In this document: positions 8,419 to 16,214 of the stretch, one piece after another
How the letters are laid out: each line of letters begins with the position of its first letter
How positions within the stretch are numbered: the stretch's first letter is position 1
Source of the DNA: Monoraphidium neglectum
Lineage: Eukaryota; Chlorophyta; Chlorophyceae; Sphaeropleales; Selenastraceae
Reading direction: 5' to 3'
NCBI RefSeq assembly: GCF_000611645.1
Contig: NW_014013470.1
Coordinates: 18,017-34,230 of the forward strand
DNA: 16,214 bases
Notes under the pieces: model-generated
What the model saw: only the letters and a program-made list of their open reading frames with translations
Database searches by the model: none
Told to the model about the DNA's origin: nothing
Made by a program: the position numbers and the translations under genes

Positions 8419-9919
8419 TCAGCTCGCTGCCTGCAGGCGCGGCCCCGTCGTTACGCGTGGCGGCAGCTGCAGCGGCGGCGTCGCGGCCTTCTTCACCGGA
8501 AAGGGCTGCTGCGGCTGCTTGGGTGCGGCCCGCGGCGCCTGCTGGCCCGGCTGCGCCAGGGTCTGGGCAGCCAGCAGCGTTGGAGCCGGCGCGGGCGGCG
8601 CCTGCTGCACCTTTGGGGCTGCCTTGCGGCGCGGCTCAAAGAGCGGGGGCTGGTTGCTGGGCGGCGGGGGCGAGGGGCCACGGGCGATTGCCATGCGGGC
8701 GGGGCCGTCGGGGCAGAACCGGGCCGTCGTTCGGCGTACGTAGCCTGCAAGGGGGCAGGAGTGCCAGGGAGGGGCTGAGCGCAGGGCGTGGTGGCTGGGA
8801 AGGCAGGGCTGGATGCCAAACGCATCCTTTCCGTGACGATTTCCGTGACGATTTGAAGGACAGTGCAAGCCAAGCCCTGGCCACCTTGGGGCAACGCAAG
8901 CCCCAAGCGTCCATGCGAGCAGGGTTGCTGTTTGCGGTAAGGCCCCCCTCACGCTGACTCACCGAGGCCGTGGCAGGCGACGCAGGTGTGCAGGTTGCCG
9001 CGGCGGCCGTTGGACACGTTGCGGGCCCAGCCCGTGCCGCTGCACACCGCGCAGCGCGCCTCGTACACATGCGCTGGGGTCTGCGCATGTGGCCGAGAAA
9101 GGAGAGTGGGTAAGCGCCCAGGAGACTGCCAACCAGCACAAGCAACGGGTAATCGAGGACTGCATGCAAAGAAGAGAAACGAGAGGTCCTACCCTGCAAG
9201 GTACATACACGAATGCAGGAGACACAATGAGTGACAGCTGCGCGATGGCGCACCTTGCAGGCGCGCTCCTCGGGGTCGCACGCCTCCTCTTCGTGCTGAA
9301 GCGTCTGCAGTGGGGTTGCAGCGCACGCAAGCGGCTTGGGCGTGAGAAGCAGTGGCGAAGCATGCACCCAGCGGCCAGCCTACATGCGGGCAGTAACTTG
9401 CACATGGGTCCCTCCATCAAACCCAGTTGCACTTGTGGTCAGGCTTCCAGAATGAGGTGCCGTGCGTTATCGCGGCCGCTGCTCACCAAGCCCGCTGGCG
9501 GGAGCGTACGGTAGGGGTGAAAGAGGGACAGCGGCAGGCCCTCGGTCCTGCAGAGCCCATGCAAAGCGGCAAGCGGTGGCAGCAGAGCACCCGCAGCGTG
9601 AGCGGCGTGCCTTACAGTACAGCGAGTGGCGCGCGATCTGTTGTTGTGGAGACAGCGCCGCCGAGCAGTTCTCGTGCATCATACACAGCATACACGTTAC
9701 AGTATGTCGCTCGAGGCAGCGTGAAGGACGCCAGTTTACGACACCGTTGCAACTTGTCACTCACAGGGGCAGGTGGTCGTGACCAGAGCCATCGTGATCA
9801 CGAGCCGAGCGCACGACGATTGCCATTCGAGGCACCGCAGGCTGGAGCCTGGCGGAGGTGGGACCACGCTGCACCACTGCGGTGCATCTAGCTGCGGGTG
9901 TGGGGCCTGCTAGCGCCAT
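8419..9919 (-). CDS. Probable plastid protein with two DnaJ-type CxxCxGxG zinc motifs
   Basis: Five minus-strand exons: 9919-9765, 9547-9487, 9304-9254, 9080-8963 and 8744-8419, joining to 236 residues with consistent phases. The ATG at 9919 follows an in-frame TGA. Residues 1-42 (MALAGPTPAARC...) are Ala/Arg/Pro-rich without acidic residues, a good plastid transit peptide. Residues 99-106 (CAVCSGTG) and 122-129 (CVACHGLG) are CxxCxGxG motifs. Two such motifs can make one zinc site, whereas full DnaJ has four motifs and two sites. Further cysteines lie just before (81, 88) and after (139). The C-terminal ~90 residues are Pro/Ala/Gln-rich and basic, probably disordered. No J domain is visible. 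Plastid proteins with DnaJ-type zinc fingers (BSD2, PSA2, LQY1) act in assembly or repair of photosynthetic complexes; I infer only that general class. The first two exons rest on phase and splice consensus rather than family conservation, so they are less certain than exons 3-5. Confidence 0.75.
8828..8854. repeat. 12-base tandem duplication in intron
   Basis: TTTCCGTGACGA occurs twice in a row (8828-8839 and 8840-8851), followed by TTT. It lies in intron 4 (8962-8745) of the zinc-finger gene and shows no sign of function. It could be a recent slippage event. Confidence 0.8.
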
Positions 9920-10425
9920 CACAAATAATCAAGTTCTTTGATTGATTTGCAGACGCCGATGCGTACTTGCAACGCCGGCCTCGAATGATAAAGAGAGTTG
10001 AAGTTGTGTGTGTTGCGTATGGGATCAGACTTATGATATGACAACGATAAATGACATCAATATATCAAGGACTTCTATACAACCCACGCACCACGTAATT
10101 TCAAACAACGACGGCCATTTGCTTCAATGGGGAGTTGACCGGCGTTGCACACGTTGGTGTCGGGCCCTTCTTACATGTCTGGAAGCCCATGTTCTACAGA
10201 GCAATGCGACATCAAACCTCTGGCGAGACTGGGGTAGAGCCGAGGGGGGAGTGTCCCGGCGTGCTGCTGCTCGATATCTGCGGCCTTTCCCTATCCCAGC
10301 ACGTACGCAGAGCAAATAAGAACCAATAACCAATACAACTCGCTTTCCGAGTGTACCGTACTCCAGATCATCACTTGCACCCGCTTGCACTTCGTCGCCA
10401 TCACTACACACTCATTGGCGTCGGT
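9920..10425. promoter_or_regulatory. Divergent intergenic region, zinc-finger / DUF1279 gene
   Basis: About 500 bases between two outward-facing start codons, both for proteins with likely plastid targeting, so it may act as a shared promoter. It looks less GC-rich than its surroundings around 9921-10130. A small inverted repeat (AATCAA/TTGATT, 5-base loop) lies at about 9927-9943, just upstream of the zinc-finger gene. No exon or RNA gene was recognised. Confidence 0.45.
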
Positions 10426-11331
10426 ATGCCCGCAAAGAGTTGTAAAAGTGATCTTGTACCAGCGGTAAAGCCCCACTGGTGTGGTGGCGTGGCGAGTCAA
10501 GTGCCACATGGGCGCATCCGCAACGCGCGACTGCCCCGGCAACGGGGCTCACCAGCAGCAGCAGCAGCCAGCGACGGCCATGTGGGCTCAGCCTCCTTTA
10601 GCCCCAGATCTGGCAGCGGCTCGGCCGCCTTTGTTGGCCCAGCTGCCCCGCCAGCAGAAGCCCCAGCCGTGACAGCTGCACAGCAGCCAGCCAGTGCCAA
10701 GGCTCCGACGGGTGTGCAGCAGCTGCGCGAGCAGCTGCAACGCTATGGCTTAGCTGGCCTGCTAGCATACGGCCTGCTGAACACCGCCTACTACAGCTGC
10801 ACGTTCCTGTTTGTGTGGGTGTATGTGGCCAAGGTGCCGCATGGCCTTGGGCTCCAGGGCGCTGCCTTGAAGTTCCTGGAAGTGTTCGCGCTCACGTGGG
10901 GCGGCAGCCAGGTGATCAACAGGGAGGGTGGGCTCACGCACGTGCCCATATTGATGGAGCAGCGAGCAGGGCTGCGTGTGGCGGGGCTCAGCTGCAGGCG
11001 TCCTGATTTGAGAAAGCGGGGCGCGGGTTGGGGACACAGCAGCCGCTCGCTTGCTGCTTCGCAACACGTGACGCCCGCTGTTGTTGCGACGTATGCCTTA
11101 TATTACAAATCCTGGTACACCATCTGCTACCGCTGGATCTGCCCACAGGTGACCAAGGTCGCGCGCGCTGCTGGAGCGCTTGCGCTGGCACCGCTGGTGG
11201 ACCGCCTGCTGGATGGGGCGAGGGGCGCGCTGCAGCTGCAGAGCAAACGGCAGGCGTTTGGCGTGGTGGTCTGTGGCTGCGTGGCACTCGCGCTGCTGCT
11301 GTTTGCAGCTGTTGTAAGCGCATATGCATAA
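10426..11331 (+). CDS. DUF1279 / FAM210-like membrane protein, probably plastid
   Basis: Exons 10426-10911 and 11149-11331 give 222 residues. The ATG at 10426 is the first in-frame Met after a TAA at 10327. Residues 1-95 are Ala/Ser/Pro/Arg-rich and nearly free of acidic residues, which suits organelle import. Residues ~99-222 match DUF1279: QLREQLQRYGLAGLLAYGLLN, a first hydrophobic segment (TFLFVWVYVA, ~126-135), FALTWGGSQ|VTKVARAAGALALAPLVDRLL across the intron, then a second membrane segment near the C-terminus (~200-220). Relatives are FAM210A/B in animal mitochondria and an uncharacterised plastid-type protein in land plants; the biochemical role is unknown. The 237-base intron (10912-11148, CAG|GTGATC...CACAG|GTG) is a multiple of three and has no in-frame stop, so an automatic gene finder may read through it. 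The family has no insertion at this point, which supports splicing. Confidence 0.86.
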   Translation: MPAKSCKSDLVPAVKPHWCGGVASQVPHGRIRNARLPRQRGSPAAAAASDGHVGSASFSPRSGSGSAAFVGPAAPPAEAPAVTAAQQPASAKAPTGVQQLREQLQRYGLAGLLAYGLLNTAYYSCTFLFVWVYVAKVPHGLGLQGAALKFLEVFALTWGGSQVINREGGLTHVPILMEQRAGLRVAGLSCRRPDLRKRGAGWGHSSRSLAASQHVTPAVVATYALYYKSWYTICYRWICPQVTKVARAAGALALAPLVDRLLDGARGALQLQSKRQAFGVVVCGCVALALLLFAAVVSAYA

Positions 11332-12504
11332 CGCTATCTGTTCCAGTCTGTAGTTTTTCACTGCCTCAAAGTGTGCAGTGATGCGCATTTTGGTGCCGGC
11401 CTGTATATAAGGCACAAATGGTCTTTGTCAAGAGCCTACGCGGAGAATGTGCAGGGCCGCATACGAGGCATGCAGGGGTCGTCTTCTTGAAGCTCAAGTC
11501 TTGCCAGCTCCCCGCATGGTCACTGCATCTAACACTAGTCAACTGGCGAAGCGCACCGCTTCTGGGTTTGGATGCAACAGCGTTCGGGTGCGATCACAAC
11601 AGTCACCTGCAGCCTATCCCTTGCAGGCAGCAGGCTGGAGTACCGCACAAGTATACCCAATGCACCCTGACCTGCCCAAGCACACGAATGGGCAGCTGGA
11701 CTCCTGGATCTACGTTTGCGCAAAGAACGTCGTGGGTTGCGTGTTGCAGGGAGCAAGTGGCAGCGGCCAACACGCTAGGTTTCGGGCAAGCAAGTGCCGT
11801 CAACAGTGGACATGCGCCATGCAGGCCGCCTGCGTGCACACCGTCATGCTCGCTGCGCTTCGCTAATGTTCACAGGGCGACTAAAGCGCGCGGCTTACGC
11901 TGCCAGAGCCTGCATGAGAGGTGCAACACCCCAATATCAGACCAAGCCTGTGGGCGTGCAACTTGCCAGCTCACAGGCTGGCAGTTGAGTGGCAGCGGCC
12001 CAGGGAGACACACAGTCTGCAGCAAGGGCGGTGGATCATAGCATTGCATAGATTTGAGCTGCTTGCGCGTGTGCCAAGATCAGGGCTTGTAGAATGGCGA
12101 TAAGAGGGAGTGCAAGGCATTCCGAAGGATGTGCTCAAGGGGTGTGCCCGAACCCATGAGACTATGAGAGCTTGAGTATGCCGGTGTCATTTGAGAACTG
12201 TGGCTGTGGGCAGCATTGCGCAACAATGCACTCGCAATCTGTGTGTGATGTTTGTTGGCGTTCCTGCTGACCGCCACATTGCATTCACGCCAGCTTCACT
12301 GCATCCGGTTGACTTTGCAAAGCGCACACAATGATCCACAAGTGGAGGTGAAGGGGAGGGCGAAGGTCGGCGTACGCTCCCAACAGAGCATGTAATCAAA
12401 GATACAGTTTCTATAGATACTTCTATTGGTTGGCAAGCACGTGGCATACAGTCGGGCAGATCAGCGACTGTTCAAAATGATCTGGGTCAGGTCTGGTTTA
12501 CAAA
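11332..12504. other. Intergenic region, DUF1279 gene / PIGC
   Basis: About 1.17 kb between two genes in the same direction. It should contain the DUF1279 3' untranslated region and the PIGC promoter. A TATATAAG sequence near 11404 and an open frame of 207 codons from 11418 could suggest a small gene, but the translation is compositionally random, has no domain and overlaps equally long frames. I annotate nothing in it. I saw no tRNA or mobile element. Confidence 0.4.
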
Positions 12505-14637
12505 ATGCAGTCACGTGAAGTACACGCCTCCCCAGGGAACTCCCCGGAGCTTGCACATGTGGTAACGCTGCAAATCGCTGGTGCACCAGCAGCACCCGTC
12601 AAGCCTGCCTGGGAGAAGGTGCTGTGGCGCCGGCAGCCATATCCCGACAATTACACGGACCCCACTTTCCTGAAAGCCCTGGTGGGTTTGGGGCTTGCAA
12701 TGCAACAAGCGCAAAGCAATGTTCGCACGCAGCTCGTCTTCCAGGGGGCCGCTGCAAAAGCTGACGCAGCGCGTTGTTTCGGCTGGTGCCAGGAACCGCA
12801 CGCAGCTGCCGCAGCCGTCGACCCTCGCGTCCGCCTCAGGGTCCCGCACTCGCGCCTCAAGCCCCGCCCTTATCCCGCCCATGCGGGCGGTAGGTCGTCA
12901 ACGCGGACGTCCCCCGCCGCGACTTCCGGCCGGTCGCGCTGGGCTCGGCAGCCGTAACGCAGCAGCTCTCAGCGGTGACCGCCGCCGTGGCTGTCGCCGC
13001 GCACCTGCACGCTGGCTCGGTGTCGGCGCGCAGCGTGCTCGTGCTCTCCGCCGCCATGCTGCTAATCGGTGGGCAAGGGGCGAAGTTATGCCCGTGCCAT
13101 GCGCTCGGGGGAAAAACGCGGGTGCGTCGCCCATGCATGGCGCTTGCATGCCATTGCCGCGCTGGGTGCCGCGGCGGCGCGGCGCTTTACAGCAGCGTGG
13201 GACCTTCCCGCTGCAGGTGGCGGTTTCTGCTGCTTTGTGGGCGGCCACATTCTGGGAGGATCCCTGGTGAGTGCGGCTGACGATGTGCACGGCAATGGAC
13301 GCCGCAGCAATCCCGTGTTATGCGAGCCTCCAACCCAATTCAGTTGTAATTCGTCGGCCCGCGCTCATCCCACAGAAGCGCGGCGTGCGCCAGGTCTCAC
13401 TGCTGACCGGAGGTGGGCTTGGCCGTTTTGGGCGCATGCTTGCAGGCTTTGTCTGTTTGCACATGCACCCGGTGGGAGGGGAAGCACATGGCCACCCGCC
13501 AGGCACGCGCATGCATTGGGAGAACGCATGGCCGCCCTCCAGCGTCCCGCGTCGCGCAGGGGAGCGTCAGGCCACCTTCCAGCCCGGTCAACCCCTGCAG
13601 GCGTTTACCTGCTGTCCCCTCTACTGCGGACGCTGACCAAGACCATCAGCGAGGACTCCGTCATCGCGATGACTGTCGGCCTGCTCATCATCCATCTGTA
13701 CCTTCACGATTACAAGTGAGGCCGCGTTCCGCCGCCCTTGTGCGCCCGCCCAGCAGGCTTGCAACCACAGGGCCCGCGCCGTTGCGATCGCGCACAGCCG
13801 CTGGCGGGAATGCAGTGGCGTTCGAGGCGGCAAGCCCTGAAGCGTAGCCCAAAGCTGCGGTTGGCTTTCGCATGCCCTCGACCACCCCGCAGCTTCGTCA
13901 ATTCTGTGACCGATCGCCTCACTGGAGCGGTGTCGCTCAGCGCCGCGGTGTTCTCGTCCGTCCTTATTGCCAGCTGCATGCCATCCGAAATGGACGTGGT
14001 GGGCGGGGGGTCGAACAGGAGCGAGGGCGCAGCGGCATGGAGGGGAAGTGGTAACCTTGGAGTAGGATGGATCTTCGTGCTGTTAGTTCGCCGGCATGCG
14101 CACTGGTGCCTGCACAACTGTCACTCTGTAATGATGCCCTAGGGGGCTGCTCCACAAGCCTCATATTTCCCTCTTCGCTTGCCCACATCGTCCCATTGGC
14201 AGTTTGCTCATGTGCTGTTTTGCTTGGAGTTGTACCTGCTCTCTCCCTTCATGCGGCGGCACGTCCGCAGCGCCTCGCCGGCCGCCCACGTTGGCTTGAC
14301 TGCAGCCATGGCCGCTGCCGCTGCGGCGCTGCTCGCACCGCTGTCGGTGGCGCTTGCTTTGCTGTTTTTGGGCGTGGTTGTGTTTGTATCGCTGCTGTGC
14401 CCATGGTGGCTGGTGAGGATCCACAAATTCAAGGCCAAAATCAATGGCCCCTGGGACGAGGCGGTGCCACACGTGCCAACAGCGCTGCTGAATGGCAATG
14501 GAGGCGTCCCGGGGCCGCCGGGCACGCACGTGGGCGCGGGCGTGGCCACCGCGGCCGTGGCGGGAATGTTGGGGTGCGGAGGTTGGACCCAGGGCCAGCT
14601 TGCGCGGCTCACGGCAACGACCAGCGGATTGGAGTAA
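12505..14637 (+). CDS. PIGC: GPI-GlcNAc transferase subunit C (PIG-C / GPI2)
   Basis: Seven exons: 12505-12681, 12894-13068, 13217-13266, 13376-13412, 13601-13715, 13893-13998 and 14203-14637. All phases agree and give 364 residues. The ATG at 12505 follows an in-frame TGA. Family landmarks: WEKVLWRRQPYPDNYTD (~36-52), NADVPRRDF, YLLSPLLRTLTKTISEDS, IIHLYLHDY, LSAAVFSSVLIAS and the C-terminal CPWWLVRI...KINGPWDEA (NGPWDEA at 301-307). Several hydrophobic membrane segments run between them. PIG-C is a multi-pass endoplasmic-reticulum subunit of the enzyme that moves GlcNAc from UDP-GlcNAc to phosphatidylinositol, the first step of GPI-anchor synthesis. It works with PIG-A and other subunits, none of which is in this window. 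Exons 3 and 4 (50 and 37 bases) are short and were found by phase and by alignment to the land-plant spacing; exon 3 is the least certain. Past NGPWDEA the protein has ~57 extra Gly/Ala/Thr-rich residues. Confidence 0.92.
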
Positions 14638-15029
14638 ACAAGCCTATTGACAGAGGACCTTTGACCCGTCGTGGCCTTGGCTCACCTCAGCGATCGCGAA
14701 CGCCTTCGGATGCCAAAAGAAAGCGCCGCCAGCGCGCCAGCGGGCGGCGCTCATTGGCCTTGTTGCGGCAACTTGTTCCAGACCCACGATAGGATTATTT
14801 TTACACTCAAAATTTCCACTTCGAGCTCCTCTGCATATGTCATTCTGGGTTCATCGCTTTCTACACAAGCGCGCCCTGTTCGGGCACACTCGAATTGTCG
14901 ACGCCCCCTGAGCTGTGGGCGCTGTTTAAATAGGACAGAAATAAGTCTGGGTCACCCTTAGGGCCACAGCGCTGGATGTGGCTATCTAGGAGGGGCATTT
15001 GCCCCCGCGGGGCCTGAAAGCCTGCACAA
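14638..15029. other. Intergenic region, PIGC / Nudix gene
   Basis: About 390 bases between two genes in the same direction, holding the PIGC 3' untranslated region and the Nudix promoter. Apart from the AT-rich TTTAAATA listed separately, I see no feature in it. Confidence 0.4.
14925..14932 (+). promoter_or_regulatory. Possible TATA-like element for the Nudix gene
   Basis: TTTAAATA stands out in GC-rich surroundings about 100 bases before the start codon at 15030, a plausible distance for a core promoter with a ~70-base leader. It rests on sequence alone, so it is weak. Confidence 0.2.
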
Positions 15030-16214
15030 ATGGCGGTCTGCTGCTCCCTTGGCCACACCTCCTGTCAAGCGCAATCCCTGGAGCATTCGGTGGCGTGCAG
15101 GCTCACGCACGGACAGGGCGGCGGCGGCGGCCTTGACCGCTGCAGGGAGGTGCGGCCGCCGACGCTCGCCGACCTCGAAGCCGAAGCTCTGATGCCGACC
15201 AGCGTGGGGGGCCCCGCGCCCATCAGCTCGCGCCAGGGCCGCGACAAGCAGCGTTACACGGAGGATGGCGCGCGCCTGGTGGCTGGGTGAGCGCAGATCG
15301 ATAGATAGAGCATAGGGCGGTGGTCGCGGCGCGCTTGCAGCGAGCTGCGTGCGCTTTATGTGCCGCTTGGCAGGAGCGGCCGCGAGGCGGCTGCTCGCTC
15401 GCGCCGATCCTGTGGGACAACGAGCTGCTGCTCTGCTCTCCGCCGCGCCTGTCCCCGCGAAGGCGCGCTCGCGCATTCAGCGCGCGCTCATGCGCAACCC
15501 TGTTTGATGCAGGTGCATACCAATCCGCTACAAGGGCGCCCCTGGCTGCGCCGGCGACGTGGAGGTGCTGCTGATCACCAGCAGGGGCGGCAAGGGCTGG
15601 GTGTTCCCAAAGGTGCGCGCGTACACGGCCCGGCCGCCACGCTTGTGCAGTCGACGGCCCCTGTGCCACCGGGCCAGCGCTGCATGTGCCCGCGCGCCAC
15701 GCCGCGGCGGTCCGCAGGAGTGCCCGGCTGACCAGCCGCCTCGCTGCCTTGCAGGGCGGCTGGGAGGATGACGAGTCAGTGGAGTCTGCCGCGAAGCGGG
15801 AGACCGTAGAGGAGGCCGGCGTCAGGGGGGCCATTGAGGTGAGCAGCGGCGCGCCGCGCTGCACACCCCGTCACTGCCCGACTACGGCGACGGGCGCCCG
15901 CGGCTTGCCGCCCCCGCGGCGAGTGGCCTTGCGCTTCTGCCCCTTCCTGCGGCGTTCATCAACACTGCAAACATCGGCCTCACATCGCTGACGCCCCGCG
16001 CCACCCCTCTGTGCGCGGCCCGCCGCCCTGCCTCCCTCAACCGCCTGCTTCCGAGCAGCAGCCGCAGGTGGGCGTGTTCAGCTTCCAGAGCAACAAGCAG
16101 GCCAGGGTGGACACCGCCCACCAGGGCCGCTGCGTGGCGCACATTTTCGTCATGAACGTCGGGGAGGAGCTCGCAGAGTGGCCCGAGCACCCGCAGCGCC
16201 AGCGCCGCTGGGTG
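15030..16214 (+). CDS. Nudix hydrolase, plant diphosphoinositol-phosphatase-like, 3' partial
   Basis: Exons 15030-15286, 15513-15612, 15755-15838 and 16068-16214 (cut by the window end) give the first 196 residues. The ATG at 15030 follows an in-frame TGA. The start of the domain reads RDKQRYTEDGARLVAGCIPIRYK, as in the plant Nudix group that includes NUDX12/13/18-like proteins. VEVLLITS and GWVFPK then lead into a complete Nudix box (GX5EX7REUXEEXGU) at residues 120-142, with metal-binding Glu at 135, 138 and 139. Next come VGVFSFQS and EELAEWPEHPQRQRRWV. Members hydrolyse diphosphates such as diphosphoinositol polyphosphates or dinucleoside polyphosphates; the substrate here is not determined. 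The N-terminal ~65 residues before the domain have a Gly run and are of unknown use; a second Met lies just before the domain. The last acceptor is uncertain: four AGs between 16054 and 16067 all keep the frame. Confidence 0.9.

Noticed and set aside
8162..8957. Plus-strand open frames opposite the zinc-finger gene's last exon
   Set aside because: They are antisense to a frame with consistent splicing to the CxxCxGxG exon; Ala/Pro/Arg composition reflects the complementary strand.
9790..9792. Alternative start MALVTTTCP for the zinc-finger protein
   Set aside because: The phase at the following donor (phase 1) does not fit the acceptor frame of exon 2, whereas the frame from 9919 (phase 2) does.
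10351..10425. Extension of the DUF1279 protein to a GTG at 10351
   Set aside because: Nuclear eukaryotic genes start at ATG; the first in-frame ATG after the stop at 10327 is 10426.
11418..12041. Plus-strand open frame of 207 codons just after a TATATAAG
   Set aside because: The TATA-like site is only ~14 bases before the ATG, too close for a normal leader, and the translation has no recognisable feature and competes with other frames.

Overview
This window looks like nuclear DNA from a green alga. It is GC-rich and dense in introns. It holds seven protein genes, each split by short introns (about 110 to 460 bases), mostly with GTGAG/GTGCG donors and CAG acceptors. Several products begin with an Ala/Arg/Ser/Pro-rich extension of the kind used for import into plastid or mitochondrion, and several have plant/algal-type relatives (a PIG-C with land-plant-like spacing, a plastid-type DUF1279 protein, a plant-type Nudix hydrolase, an mTERF). 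A trebouxiophyte or related chlorophyte is my inference; nothing in the sequence names the organism.

Layout from left to right. (1) 37-1316, plus: the 3' end of the meiotic mismatch-repair homologue MSH4, three exons, cut by the left edge. (2) 2269-3998, minus: a five-exon mTERF-family gene, probably organellar, whose last intron carries a ~180-base CAG/CTG repeat right beside the 5' splice site. (3) 5123-7385, plus: a seven-exon histone-deacetylase-superfamily gene of bacterial/class IV-like type, with a 23-base exon. (4) 8419-9919, minus: a five-exon gene for a probable plastid protein with two CxxCxGxG DnaJ-type zinc motifs. (5) 10426-11331, plus: a two-exon DUF1279/FAM210-like membrane protein. 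(6) 12505-14637, plus: a seven-exon PIG-C/GPI2 subunit of the GPI-GlcNAc transferase. (7) 15030-16214, plus: a Nudix hydrolase of the plant diphosphoinositol-phosphatase-like group, cut by the right edge.

The genes do not form a pathway. They are ordinary neighbours, with convergent (MSH4/mTERF, deacetylase/zinc-finger) and divergent (mTERF/deacetylase, zinc-finger/DUF1279) pairs. I found no RNA gene, CRISPR array, transposase or prokaryote-style operon. The points most worth a second look are the CTG repeat inside a stop-free, 3n-length intron of the mTERF gene, a second stop-free 3n intron in the DUF1279 gene, a GC-AG intron in MSH4, the bacterial-type deacetylase, and the small two-motif zinc-finger protein.

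All exon models were built by hand from reading frame, splice consensus and family conservation. No transcript evidence was available.
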